From the NCBI GenBank assembly GCA_050084515.1, contig CM114272.1, positions 39,928,001 through 39,992,000 on the forward strand: a stretch of 64,000 bases of DNA, read 5' to 3'. Below, piece after piece: positions 43,946 to 57,186 of the stretch. Within the stretch, counting starts at the first letter, position 1; each line of letters starts with the position of its first letter. Origin of the DNA: Blasia pusilla. Taxonomy: Eukaryota; Marchantiophyta; Marchantiopsida; Blasiales. The notes under the pieces were generated by a model. That model did no database searches, had not been told where the DNA came from, and saw only the letters and a list, made by a program, of their open reading frames with translations. The position numbers and the translations under genes were made by a program.

Positions 43946-46900
43946 AATGCAGCACCCCTCCGACTCACCTTCATTATTAAGCCATTTCTTGCTCATTTTG
44001 AGCAACCAGCTTTATTATGAATTGCCCTGTATCGTGGTTCCATACCTTGCTTTCAACCATAAGGATGTCTTTTGTCAATAACTTGCAAATTAGTGCTCTC
44101 GGGGGATGCAGTATGTTTTCGAAAATGATTTAATAATGTGGCTACACTCCGTGACAAGGATACAATGTAGGAACATGGGAAAAGTTCATATCCCTTTAAA
44201 ACTTGTGATAGTTTGGAACGGCACTTGTAAAACACATGTAAGAGTATAGGGAACTGAACGATATCTTCAGTTTGTAGTTATTTTAGTCCAACTACTACAC
44301 ACATGGTGCAAGACTTGGGACAAATTGTTTGAAGTTGGAACAAAATGAAGTAGGGTTGTCAGCCAGCATGTCGCGGGCATTCATTTTTCGCTTTCTTGTT
44401 TCTCCTCGTGATTGTGTCTCAGCTTTTCTTAGAACTAATGTCTGTCCAGAACCTCGAGTCAAGAGGGTTGGTTCCCATGTGGCAAGTAGACACCTTGCTT
44501 CGGCAATCCTATGCACATCCCGATTTGTTGAATGTTAACCTTTTGTAGGCCTGCGCCCCCAGTTGCAGGGATTGTGAGCGACTTTAGGAAACACAACATT
44601 TTTGGAGTTAGCCCAGTGAAGAATCAGTAGGCCTAGATATGCAGTCCTGCTTCCAGCAATGGAATACACACGAACAGAGTCTATTCCTATTTAATTCAGT
44701 TTCTTCGGAAGGTATCATTGTAACCATGTACAGCATACGCCAGTTTATCCACATGTGATGCCACACACATTTTTTGCAAAAGTTACGTGACATGCAAGAG
44801 AGGCATCTTTGGTTTTGTAGTACAAAAGCACTAGTTCAATGACAGTTGCCAATTGTCAATTGTTTTTCCATGTAGATGTCGAAGCATGTTCATGTAAAAA
44901 TCCATTTGAAAAATGTACAAAATAGCTTATTAAGAATCTTCCTACGAAGTAATCTATTACTTGCAACAATTGAAAACTGTTTCAGAATGACCTGTTATGT
45001 CTAGAAATAAGTTCCATCATTTTTTTGATTGAAAAACATGGAAAAACTTAGTCACCACACTACTTGAGAATTTGAGGTCAAACTGGAGCACTACTTATCG
45101 ACACTACCCTAGGATTTGAAGAAAAAATTTGAATACTTTGTTTGAATCATGATTATCATTAAAATAGTCAGAAAGTATCAAAGTTCCTATTGACGTGTAT
45201 ATCAAAATTTTACCGTACTGCGTAAGATGAGCGCATCCAGAAAGGCCTTAGTAACGGAAGGACTATGTAAAGATGATATAATATAATTACTCATTTCTTT
45301 GCTTGAGGTGACATGCTACAACTATGTTGATAGCATAGTGACCACCATGCTGATAACATGAGATAGTGGCAATATAATTTCTTTTCATAACCACCTATTC
45401 ACATCTGCGCCTTGCTTGGGTTGTGGTCCGATGTCCAAGTCCACACGGGTAGCGTCATACCTGTAACATCATTTTATACATATCCCTACAAAAGATCTTG
45501 ATACATTTCAGAAAGAAACATATCATCCTAATTCCGTAAATATTCTCGATTGTAAGTCACATAATCCCTAAAAGAAGAAAACAATTTATTCTTGTTGCAC
45601 GTTAATTCGTATACACATATTTCATTCTGTATATGTAGGAGTCTTCGCCCTACCCACTCCATGTGAATATCCTCCAGAAGCCGAGGCTGAAATGAGTGAC
45701 AATTTGGGGTCATTTAAACCACCAGACTTGTGCGGCCGTTTGATACCAGAAGAGTGTGGATAGGTCGGTAGTGGAAGACAATTGAAAACAGAAAATACTT
45801 GGTTGGAACAGAAAAATATCCAACTGTAGTTGTTTGTGTAGTAACAGAATTATAGAGGGCACAGCCTCTATAGCCTCACAGACATCGGTTCCCCATCGGC
45901 CCTAACCCATTAGTAGTACATAAGTACCTGCACTCGACTGTCGTCCAGTGCGGGTTAGTTAGCTGGTTGCCCCTTGGGGAATCTACACGGAGATGACTTG
46001 CATCGATGTTTACCCCGTGATCATCAACGTACATCGCCGTTGATGTAAAAAACAAGTCCGTGATTAATAGTGGCTGCGAGGTCTGTGGAAACAGGAATAG
46101 GTGGCGACACAAGAAGGAGGGCAAGCCACGCACACGGATCCCAGCTAGTAAATAGTAACGGGAGACTCATCGAACTCCGCCAATAATACCGTCTCAAAAC
46201 TTTCATACTGAACTTCTGCTTTACTGGGTATTCGCCCCAACACAAGGCATCTTGTGATGCCCACTCGTCTTTTGCTTTTGTACCCCAGATTGTGAGAGAC
46301 TCGGACAGACTTGTCGTTTAGAGAAACTCCTCGCAAGACTGTTGCACAACTTTTACGTCAGGGATTGGGGTGGCTTGCCCGGAGTTTGGGCTTCGAGTAA
46401 CTGCGAGGCGAAGCTGGTACAGTGTTGACACCCGCGGAGATGCATCAGATTCGTACTTACATTTGGGTAATGCACAGAAGGACTGCTGTTACGGAATGCC
46501 AGTGACAATACAAGATGTATCCATCCATGGTGGATCACTTCAAGCACATAGCAGAAATCGCCAGTAATTGCTCCCAGTCCCCTGTGGGTCAATCAACACC
46601 GGAGCTCGAGCGCTGTTGGCAAAGGTGAGATATAGAAGACCAGCTGACATAGCATAAAATGAAGAAATAGTATTAAGACAGAGACACTGTATTCAGCGGG
46701 CTACAGGATTGCTAGTGTTGTCTACAGCCTGGACTAGCTGTTACAGCATTCAATGAGATTTAGTAAAAACCAAAAAAAATGCCATGACAGACAGTTCCAA
46801 AAATCTCGGTATTGCTGAAGATCTGAGCTTTGAGTCATCCTGCCCAGAGACCACACTATTCAGCCCAAACGTCCTAGCTCTTTCTCAGATCCCTTGCTCC

Positions 46901-47378
46901 TTTACAAAAAGATCTTAACACAAACTCGTAATTCCACTTGAGATTTCTTCACTCCGTACCAGGTTGAAATTCTGTGGCAGATCTCAGACCGTAGGCTCTT
47001 TCTTGCTTGAAAGCATATGGGTAAGGTATTGAAAGAATAGTTACAAACGGGAGAATTTCGCCCAAATTCCACAAACTCACTAAAAAATATATTACACCCA
47101 ACGCACAGACTAAAGAGAGACATTTCTGCTCCACCCTGATAGATGGAATTCCAAGATCCTATCTCTCAGAGAATTTTTTTCCTGTGGAACTGAGATTCCT
47201 CCCAATCTTGAAGAAGTGGTACTGTACCAATGAGCAGTAGATTAGCGCCATTGTAACTTCTAAACCTTGGAGGCCACTCACGTGGATCAACTTCCACAAT
47301 TTGAGGAATTGCCAAAATGAGTACATAACTTTTATCGGAGGGCTCTTTGACTCACTGAGCTCTCAAACAACCAAAGCT
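43946..47378. other. Intergenic region between convergent genes
   Basis: AT-rich DNA holding the 3' regions of TRAPPC13 and the PP4 gene. Minus-strand frames at 46336-46145 and 46245-46024 have some protein-like composition (VRVSHNLGYKSKRRVGITRC) but no recognised family, splice context or repeat identity. No RNA gene was recognised. Confidence 0.5.
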
Positions 47379-50300
47379 TTAGAGGAAGTACTCCGGCGCT
47401 GGCTTCTTTGATGGGATGCCCCTTGATTCCTGCTCATGTATAAATACAAGATTATGGATGAGAATGATTAAAGAGGAAGGTAAAGCAACATGGATATCCA
47501 AGTGCCAAGACAAAGGTGAGTTTAAGGGGAATTAATACCCCTAAGGACACGATAGATAAAATAGCAGACACATCAGCAATACCAGAAGATAAAGGCACCT
47601 GAGGGGCAGCTTCAAAAACTGTAAACTTTCTACTTAAATTCTCATCGAGCTCCAATATAGCAGCGACATTGCCACATCTGCAAAAGAAATGAATTTTGTA
47701 TGAGAAGGTGAATGCATAATGTGAGCGGAGAAAGACAGAATAAACTCTAGATGCAAAAGGATCTTTGTGGTTTTTGGATTTTGAGGCCAGATACATGCTA
47801 CTATGAAAATCATACCTGTAGCAATAATTTGGGGCTGACCAAACGGTCACAACCTGGTTACTAAACATCCATTTAAAACCTTCCATGACCAATTGGTGAG
47901 CTCGGCATATCAAATCCAGCTTGTTAGTGTGATTAAATGTTGTGACAACATTCCCACCAAACAGATAACCAGCTCCTCTTGGACTAAGACCCCAACCCTC
48001 AATCTCCTCAGGATCCGACCAAAGAAGGTCGCACATAGCGCCATCATGTGGTACTTCTTGCTTTCGATCTACTGTTCTAATCTGCAACACAAACATACAA
48101 GTCTATAGGAATGAGAATCTACAAACTATTTCAGATGGAAGGTGAACTCTAGGTTAAATGTTGAGGTCACCTAATAATGAAATCCCCAGAACTCCGGTTT
48201 GTTAGCTGGAAGGAGCAACTTCGTCTCAATCGCACGAAGGTAATTATCCCTCTTGATCGGGAAAAAAGTCTGTCAATTACAGGAAGCAAACACTTTAACT
48301 ATTCGGTTTACAGGTACTAGGCTTTATAGGCTCAAATTTACTTTTCCCTGAGCAGCAGGTCTGTTTTGAAGATTTAAAACCATGGCTCCATGGACAGCAA
48401 TTAAGCTGTCAGACCTTTCAATCTCACTAAAATCTTCAATGAGACACATCATATTGATCCTTGCTTTGAATTTCCTGGTCTTCTTGAAAAACTGAGTTGA
48501 GAATGAGCCAAGGACCTACAAGATGGACATTTGGGCATACCATTGTGAAAGTGCTATCAGGGTGAACTTACATTTTATCTTCTAAACTGGATTGCAGATT
48601 TAAATATTGTTAATCCATCTCACAACATACAGTAAGAATGAAGATTTGATCAGAGGATGTCAAGGTAGTAGCACCAGAAGAGTAAAACATCTCACTTCAC
48701 ATACTCCCAACATTACACCCTACCAAAGCTCTGATAAATCCAAATGAAGTCGCCGAGTGAAACCACACCCACCTGATCCAAAGTTGTGATGGACGGAGAT
48801 AGACCACCATGGACACTGAAAATTCGATTTTCAATCAGAGCTGATAGGCTGCAACCCAGACAGTTCTTTCTCGATTAAGAGTGGATCCTCAAATCTGAGT
48901 CCCAAGGAGTTATACTATGGCACAAGCACAAAACAACTTAAAATTATGTGAACAATTCTAAACTTCAGTACACATTGAACTAACCAAATGTCAGGCTATC
49001 AACTTCAACTGTTCTAGTAAGATCAGCTACTGTAGCGAGTTCCAGGCATCGGATGGTTGCAATACAGCAGGTAAAAGAAGTATGGATGGCTAACCTTAAA
49101 TAGTCAAAGATGTCGGTACAATATCTCCAAACATTGACAGAACCATACTTCCTTAAGCACTCATCATAGAAGCCATACACCTGCAGTGTTCAAAGTGATT
49201 TAAAAGAAAGAGATTGAAGATAAAGTACATCCAGAGGCAGAATCACATGTGCAATTGATAGATGGTGATGTGATAATATCCTTTAAAAAATACCATGAAA
49301 AATGGGACTGTCTCTTAAGTCGCCAGTAATAATTCAAACATAAGGAAAAGAGCAGCAGGCACCTGTGTAATCTGGCGACTCTCATGGTTCCCACGAATTA
49401 GGGTTATTCGGTCTGGGTAGCGGACCTGTATGGAGAATGCAGAATTGATGAAGCAGTAAACACCCATCAAGCAAGACTATTGATAGGTCTGCAATTATTG
49501 AAGAGATAAAATTTGACCAATTCAGTGAATTGAACGGGGGAATCACTTAGAGCATAACAGTAGGAAGTATGATGTGAGGAAATCGGCGCATACCTTCAAA
49601 GCAAGGAGCAGCAGGAAAGTTTCCACTGAATAGAATCCTCGATCCACAAAGTCTCCCAAGAAGAGATAATTGGTCTGTGGACAATCTCCACCCACCTTGA
49701 ATAGTTCCTTCAAATCGTAGAATTGTCCATGTATGTCTCCACAAATCTGCGGCCAGTTACGCAATGGTGTGACTGAAGAGGTTATTTCCATCCTAGCGAC
49801 AGTGTACAGACAAGTTACAGAGCCCACAAGCGGTCTTCATGATAGTCCCAGTTAAATATCGGAGGTCTCCTCTGAATTGGCTTGAGAAGCATTCCTCCGT
49901 CAGAGATGATTAAGTAGTAAGACAAGGGCTATTGACTTTTAGGTGGGCTTCTGCTATCCCCTATGGTTCGACTGGTAGAGAGGAAATATTGGGCCTGTTC
50001 GCGGCCAACGATGAAAACTTGGCACCTAGGAGAAAGGTGGGGATGTTTGACTCCAGACATTATCGAGCCAACCAAGTCAATAACTGAGGAGAGACTTCTG
50101 GTGCAGGTCACCGCAAGAAGGGAGTGAAGTTCTGAGTCACCTGGGGTTCTAACCTTTGAAATCCGTCGCGAATAAGGAAAGTTGAATTCGTCCTTTTCTC
50201 TGCGTTCTATGCATTCTATTCTCAGAAAAACTGACGAGTGGCGAAGTGAAGTCTCAGCTTGAAAGGGCGAAAGCACGCATGAGTGCCACGACCGCTCCAG

Positions 50301-50732
50301 ACATAACAAGAATTAGGTTTAGTTCTAGAATTTACCTCGCTAGAAGATTGGCTCGATAATGGGGATGCATATTAATCGTAAGATTCAATAGAATACTTAG
50401 ACGCACGATATTAATGCTGGAAGAACGACTAAGGAACTTACAGAATCTCCAATTTGCATAGGTGTGCATCCAAGTCGGATCCTAACAAACACGTCTGAGT
50501 CCTCTTCCCTGAGAGTCGATCTCCGATGATCGATGATATCACTCGACACCTAATCTAACGCGGAAAACCTCGCGAGGGCTCAAAAACTTACAGTGACGGG
50601 AGCATCGACCCTCTGCACATTGCTTTCCTCTACGAGAATCTCCATGGCCTTCATGCATAGCGCCTTTACTTCCGACTCCTTCAGCGGCTCGCATCGTTTC
50701 AGCTGCTCAATCTGCCTATCCAGGTCTGACAT
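47379..50732 (-). CDS. PPX: Protein phosphatase 4 catalytic subunit (PP4c / PPX)
   Basis: PP4c is a metal-dependent Ser/Thr phosphatase of the PP2A-like group, acting with regulatory subunits in DNA repair, chromatin and microRNA biogenesis. Eight exons on the minus strand: 50732-50592, 49746-49594, 49425-49363, 49180-49095, 48848-48773, 48081-47816, 47677-47599 and 47429-47379. All junctions are GT-AG and in phase. They give 915 nt and 304 residues, against 305-307 in relatives. Metal and catalytic motifs are intact: GDIHG (50-54), GDFVDRG (78-84), GNHE (110-113), H161 in HGGLSP, H235 in RAHQLVMEG, and the C-terminal YFL (302-304) that is carboxymethylated in this group. The start [16 protein letters not shown] is the family start, although the frame is open upstream. 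[11 protein letters not shown] and FNHTN are plant-like. Confidence 0.97.
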
Positions 50733-51137
50733 GATGTGACCTCCTCTTCTTCCAGTCAGGGATCCACTCCCTTCCGCCCCGTCACGCACATGAATCACTC
50801 ATCAATCTCCACCTCTTCCATCCTCACCGCTTCTCTCCTGTTCTCCTTACCCCGCTCCTTACCCCGCTCTTCCATCAAATCGCACTTTACTTACTCCCTC
50901 GATCTTTCCCAAACTCCAAAATCCGTCCAGATACGGACAACAAAAGCTAGGCGGCTCCAGATCGCGCGCTGAACAACGACAGCGGCCCGCACGAAGTCAA
51001 AGACGACACCAGAGCGACATCAATGCACAAGCTGGAAGAAAGCAGAGGTGTCCGACTGCTCCCAGCTCCCAAGAAGACGAAAAAAAGAAAAAGAAGAAGC
51101 AGAAAAAAAAAAAGCCTCCGTCTCCGATTGCTCCCTA
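50733..51137. other. Upstream region of the PP4 gene
   Basis: C/T-rich on the plus strand next to the start (TCCTCTTCTTCC and similar), as often seen in plant 5' UTRs. It is followed by a purine-rich block of GAAAAAGAAGAAG type (51076-51116). No clear TATA box is seen. It probably holds the promoter and 5' leader. Confidence 0.4.
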
Positions 51138-51569
51138 ATTCTGTTCCGCTTCGCTTGCTAAACACAAGTCTGGTCTACCTATCTGTCCTCCCTTCCTTTC
51201 AGCCAAGGACGGCTCACCTTCAGGACGGAAGGAAAGGTACGAGGGAAACGCTCGTATATTCGTCGTCCTTCTCCCGCTCCTGCCGCTGGTGGTTCAGTTT
51301 TGCTTGCTCCGACGAACAAGGGATTTCTGTCCGTCCTGGGTTAAGAACTCCATAATTCTGTTCCGCTTCGCTTACTAAATACAAGTCTGATCTACTTATC
51401 TGTCCTCTCTTCCTTTCAGCCAAGGACGGTTCACCTTTAGGACGGAAGGCAAGGTACGAGGGAACGCTCGTATATTCGTCGTCCTTCTCCCCGCTCCTGC
51501 CGCTGGTGGTTCAGTTTTGCTTGCTCCGACGAACGAGGGATTTCTGTCCGTCCTGGGTTAAGAACTTCC
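51138..51569. repeat. 216-bp tandem duplication upstream of PP4
   Basis: Unit 1 (51138-51353) and unit 2 (51354-51569) both begin AATTCTGTTCCGCTTCGCTT and end GGGTTAAGAACTCC or CTTCC. They differ by a handful of substitutions and indels (TTGCTAAACAC / TTACTAAATAC). The body contains GGACGG..CCGTCC style inverted motifs. It lies about 400 bp before the PP4 start codon. Confidence 0.92.
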
Positions 51570-52258
51570 TGTCCGTCCGAGGCAGGTATTTTTTTATTAA
51601 AATATAATAGCAAAAATTTTATTTTTAAAAACTTAGAATGCGGCTTTGAATCTACATGATCCCTTGTTGTATATGCCAATAGAATTGTTTGAGTTCTATT
51701 ATGGATGGATAATTCAAAATTGTTCCTTTTTTTAATTCGTTTAAAAATTAACAAGTATGCGGCCTATTTTAGTAATACTAAAATAGTTAAAAAGTAAATG
51801 TTACTTAAAGTATAACTGTATGAACTTAAAGTAGTGTATGTAAAACAAATTATGTAACTCTATGTAGGTGTTGTATAAATTTGGCTACATACAAATTTGT
51901 GTGACGGGAAAGAAAAAAATTTCTGACGTGCATTTGTCTGACGAGAAAGAAAATAATCTATTGGTGACCCATTGTGGATGCAATAGGCATAATGTAATAA
52001 TTTTTACGACGGCTTTGAATATGAAAACATTAAGGAATCTATCTGGAGTAGTGGATTCAGGAGTCAATTAATTAAGAACTGCTTGGTATGATCTTTGTTT
52101 GGTGCAGTTGAGAATGTGAAAGAAATGTGCTGAAAATCAGGCTTCGAAAGAAATCGAACGATTAACAGAGTATTCCAGTGAGAGGGTAGGACATGCAAGA
52201 AATTACAAGCAAAAGGGGACATCTGAATTTAATTCAAAATATTTATAAAAGGGGTTGG
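51570..52258. other. AT-rich stretch, no gene recognised
   Basis: A 67-codon frame at 51868-52071 (LLVTHCGCNRHNVIIFTTAL) is the only protein-like patch and matches nothing I know. The rest is AT-rich filler up to the GTTGG target site of the next element. Confidence 0.5.
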
Positions 52259-53748
52259 TATAATGTACAACTCAAGGAAAAAGATACTCTTTCTCTCGCA
52301 AACTATAAAGTTCGTTCCCAAGAGACCACTGTTTCCTGAGTAAAGAGAGGTTTTATAAGAAATAACAAGAATAACTCCTTCTTCAATGATTTTACTAACT
52401 AACTACAACGACATTGTCTTACAAGTACAAAAGAATAAAAGGCTTTTTCTTTCCTCTTGGAAAAGACTCTTCTCAAGTGCATACGAAGACTCTTGCGAAT
52501 CGGCAATAACAAAGCTCCACGAAGATCTCAAAGACACCACAAGAATGGCGGCTCACCCTACTTTCAGAACTAAATCTGTCATGGCAGGTTACTCATTGTC
52601 TAACAGCTTTCCTACGCTTCTTCCTGATTATCTTCTAGAATTCTGAAACTACAAGACTCAACTCCCATCTCTACTGCAGCTCAATGAGGTTTTACACTCA
52701 ACTCCGCACATTAGAAAGCATGAGAGAAGACTCTTCTTCTACTTCAAAGAGTGGAAATAACTAAAAAAGTATTACAAGCTTTAGAAAGTTAAAGATTCTT
52801 CAGCTTGGATCATCCCTCAACCAAGCTTCCTACCCACTCACCAAGATTGTTGGTAAACTCGAGATACACAAAAAAATATTAAGGAATTCAAGACATAAGG
52901 GAATGATCCCTTCTTCTCCTAATTTGCTCTTTAAATAGTCTTTTACAATCCGTGATTGCTCTTCCTATTCTAATCTAGATTTATAACTACTAATCCTAAC
53001 CTCCTCTATTTAGATTCTCCAACCCTTAATCTTCCTAAGTTGGTTGGTTGCCTTGGCATTTCATTTACGCTCCCTTTAAACCACTGCGCCGCTCCATTCC
53101 TGGCTTTCCAAACTGCCGCGACAGTTTAGTCTTCGCAGTCTTTGTAGTCTTTCCCTTCACTATCCTATCTTCGTGCTCTTATCTTCGCGCGAAGACTCTT
53201 TATCCTTGTGCCTTCGCAAAGAGTCCTTATTTCGACTTTCTTTCACTCCGCTGTCTTCAAAACATTTCCTATCTTTCTATCTTATTCTTAATACACTTTT
53301 CCGCTTCTTAAAGACTCTTTGACTTATTCTGCTTCTTCCTCTTCCTTCTTAGAGTTCTTAGTCTTTGCTCTTGGGTCTTCGCTCTTCGTTCCTTGTATTC
53401 GATCTTTGCACAAAGACTATCTTCACTTTTCTTTACAAAGAAGCTTTTTCTCAGTCTTCGTTAACAGTCTTTATCCACCGTTCTTACCGCGGTCTTTTCT
53501 TATGAAGCACCCGCGCTTCTTCTTCTAACTTCTTTTCCAGTCTTTAACACCATTCTCACTCTTCCAAGACAGTCCTTAAACTTCTAACATCTCTTGTCCT
53601 CTCATCAGAGTGTATTAGTCACTATTCACACAATTTTGATAACGTAAGACTCTTTACTTCCGGTATTGAGTCTTTAGTCCTTGCTCAAGGAAGACTCCTG
53701 TACAAAAAATGCTCATCCTGTCAAAATTTAAAAAACGTGGGCACTACA
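52259..53748. mobile_element. Solo LTR, family F copy c
   Basis: It starts TATAATGTACAAC (TG changed to TA) and ends GGGCACTACA. It is flanked by GTTGG on both sides (52254-52258 and 53749-53753). It is 1,490 bp, longer than copies a and b because of a region rich in CTTCG and GCGAAGACTC motifs. It shares TTCGTTCCCAAGAGACCACT near the start and AACTAAATCTGTCATGGCAG in the middle with the others. No coding capacity. Confidence 0.88.
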
Positions 53749-54068
53749 GTTGGTTTGAGTGAAGTGGCAAAGCAATCAAATTGATATGAAGAAGAGTACA
53801 ACTAAAGTACTTCCAAAAAACTCTGATCTGAAGTGCAAATGGCATAAAGGTGGCAGTGTGAGTGAAGTAGAAACCACCGAAATTGATATGGAGAAAAGTT
53901 GAGTTGAACTAGTATGTTCCAAAACCATGATCTGAAGTGGACATGGCATGTGAGAGAACTCCAGTTGAAAATTTGAACAATACATAATCTGAAGCATAGT
54001 GTAGACGGTCTGAACTATCCTCTGTAGTCTCTCAACATGGACTGGATTTTACTAAGCTGAAGTCTAAG

Positions 54069-56738
54069 TTGTGGACTGTCTTCTATATGAGGACCAAGAA
54101 GCCTTCCAAAATCAGAAACTTGATTTCTGATTTCTTGCAACAAGCGGACAACAACAGAGGTATGAAGGGTGTCGGATTCTTCATCAGAGACTTCATGGTG
54201 GATAGGTGTGAGATCATCAGCACATGGCTCGAGTATGAACACAACATATGGGTCAAAGTCCGAGCATAGTGCAACTTGCGGGATATGTATATTGGCTGTA
54301 TTTACATGCCCACAAACAGTGAATCTGCTATTGTAACAGAGGCAACGTTTGATAGTGTGAAAAATGATTGCCTTGGGTTCCAGACAAAGGGGAACATAGT
54401 CTTGCTAGGAGACTTCAACAGTTGGGTGGGGCAAGGCACTGATCCCCAAGCGGAGATTGGGATGTTTGGAGATGGGAGAGTGAATGGCAATGGCACACGG
54501 TTGATCACGATGTTGAGGGAACTTCAAGTGATGGCACTGAACGATAGGCATAAGGCGGGGTCCCCAGTATGGACTAGGGTCAACTTCAAGGAGAATGAAA
54601 GCTTCATTGTGGACTACATAGTTGTGGATGAGGAACTCTACACACGCAGTGGGAAGATCACAGTGGATGTGATAGACATTGGAAGATCAAATCATTCATT
54701 GGTTTAGACAGAGTTGCAGCAAAGACTAAAATGCTCGACCAAACCAGTCGAGAGTGATCAAGAAATGGAGGATAGAGGACTTCCAAGATAAGGGTAACAA
54801 GAAGGTGTACATTGACAAGCTGGAAGCAAATCTCTTGGCATTTGACACTTTCATTGAATATACCATCAAGGCCTTTGGGTTCACAAGAACAATTGTGGAC
54901 ATGGTGTTGGCACGGAGGGAACATGGAGTGACAGATGCCGCCGAGATTGTTGTCGGCAGGAAATTGATAATATGGGGTAGAGCCGTCAAATGGTGGTCCT
55001 TGGAACTCAAGGCAGACATTGGCAAATAAAGGGAAGCGTATGTAACAAGTGCCAAAGCCAAGGACGATGCATCCTTGTGGGCAGAATATGTGGCCCTACG
55101 TAAGGAAACCCGTCTTCTTGTGCGCATGCACAAGAAAAAATTGAACCAAGCGACATACTCATCCATCAATGAGAATTTCATTGAGAATCAGAAAAAGTTC
55201 TGGATGGAAGTGCAAAAATTGAGCAAGGCCAGGGACAAAAATGACGTAAAAGCTTTGAAAAGAAAAGACAGTGGAATGGTGATCATGGCTAAAAAGATCT
55301 GACATGTGTTGGAAGACCATTACAAGGAGTTAGGCAGGAAGCCCGCTCGGACATCCCTTGAAGAGCAGAATTTCAAGAGGGTGGTGGAGGATTTTGTTCA
55401 GATGCAACGGGAGAAGGTAGATGATGAGGTTGAGTTGGGCAACCCATATAACGATTGGTTCTCCGTGGCTGAGGTAGGAGCAACGATCAAAGAACTTGTG
55501 AACTTCAAAGCAGGCGGTGGTGATGAGCTTGTGAATGAGCTATTGAAGTATGGCGATGTTGCTATGGCTCGTTCTCTAGTGAGTCTCTTCAACTTGGTCT
55601 GGCGGACATAAGTCATCCCACAAAGATGGCGGGTGGGAGTCATAGTGAACCTATTCAAGAAGGGTGAGTGAGAAGACCCTAGAAACTACAGGGGTATTAC
55701 ATTGCTTAGTGTAGTCCGAAAGCTCCTCTGCCGTATACTCAACAATAGGATCTCTGTGTACCTGGAGGAGAATTTTGTCATTAAGGAAGGCCAATCTGGC
55801 TTCCGACAAGCTTGAGGATGCGTGGATTACATCTTCACCTTCAGTCACATTATCCAGGGTAGGAAAAAAGAGGGGAAACCCACCTATTTATTCTTCTTGG
55901 ACCTCAAGAAGGCATACAACACTTTATGGCATGACAGGCTATCTTATAGCTTGTGGAAGGCGGGGCTCAGAGGGAAAATGTGGAGGGTGTTGGAGAAGAT
56001 ATACCATAACACAATGAGTAGAGTTCTGGTGAATGGCCAAAAGAGTGGGACATTCGACATCAAGCAAGGAGTGGCTCAAGGATGCCCGCTCTCCCCCAGC
56101 TTCTTCAACATTTTCGTGAATTCCCTATTGGAAGAAATGGAGGATAGCGGACTAGTCATACGGGTGGGCAACATCTCTATTGTTACCTTCGTGTTTTCTG
56201 ATGACATTGGTGGCCTAGAGGAAACAGGAGAGAAACTTCAAGAGATGATCTCCTTGACCAAAATCTGGTGTGACATGTGGGGCATGTAGGCAAATGTACT
56301 GAAGTGCGGTATGATGATTTTCAATGGCAAGGAGGAGGACCAACCAACAGTGGTGCTAGGGCAAACAAGAGATCCCCTGTGTGGCCACATACACCTATAT
56401 GGGCATAGAATTCTCAAAAGATTGCATGTGGGATGCAAATATTAAGAAGTCTACTAAGAAAGGCCACAAGAAGGTGAATGGTTTGTCGAGATTCCTACAC
56501 TGCCTGGACATCACATCAAAAGTAAAGCGCTCTGTCATTTTGCATACCATTCATCCCTCGCTCAAATATGGGTTAGCAGTGTGGGATGCCAACACCAAAC
56601 AAAGGGATAGGCTTGAAGCTGTGCAGCTGAAGGCATTTTGGGGTATGATGTCAACTTCCTCACGAACAGCCCGAGTTGGTGTGAGATCATAACTTGGTGT
56701 GGAACCCTTGGAGGATAGACGTGACATCGCCAAGTTGA
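54069..56738 (+). mobile_element. APE-type LINE, inactive
   Basis: The plus strand encodes an apurinic-type endonuclease region: GVGFFIRDFMVDRCEIISTW, VLLGDFNSWVGQG (catalytic GDFN), FIVDYIVVDEELY (54120-54707; stop at about 54268). A linker follows, then RT (55306-56289): LDLKKAYNTLWHDRL, GVAQGCPLSPSFFNIFVNSL and VFSDDIGGL (catalytic DD; usual Ala replaced by Ser, 56194-56205). Several stops and frame changes are present. The tail is cut at 56738 by a copia LTR. The true 5' end is not visible. Confidence 0.88.
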
Positions 56739-57158
56739 TGTGAGAAAATAGAAAGTGACGAAATCACTGAAATCTTTACAAAACTTAGAGATACAAAGTG
56801 GCCTAGTCCGTCCGTGCGCTCACAGAAGAGCTTCGATGGAACCTGAACTGGGAGATAACTCGACATACGAGAATGCGCTACCGCTGCGGCTCCCGACTAT
56901 TTGACTACTCGGGAAAACTAGGGTTTTTACCTATTTTTCTTCATTTCTATTAATAGAAAAAATTTCATCAAGGTGCCTCGCACCCTGATGCAATATAGGG
57001 TTAGATAAACTTAGTAACGCTACTCCGTAAACCACCTACGTCATATTACTATGACTCCTTTGACGTCTAAGTCGGAACCATCGATCCAGGCTTCTCCTCA
57101 TAAAAGGGGGCCGATCACATCAATGGTGCTCAGAGGAGTGGATGTTGAGAATCCAACA
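56739..57158 (-). mobile_element. Copia-C 3' LTR
   Basis: A 420-bp LTR. In plus orientation it starts TGTGAGAAAATAG and ends GAATCCAACA, and is followed by CCCCCCTCAAT, the complement of a polypurine tract. It abuts the LINE at 56738 (..CAAGTTGA). Confidence 0.85.
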
Positions 57159-57186
57159 CCCCCCTCAATATCCACTCTCATGTGAA

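Noticed and set aside
47452-48096. A 214-codon minus-strand protein as one exon
   Set aside because: It reads through the introns between PP4c exons 6, 7 and 8; the spliced product matches the family to its last residue.
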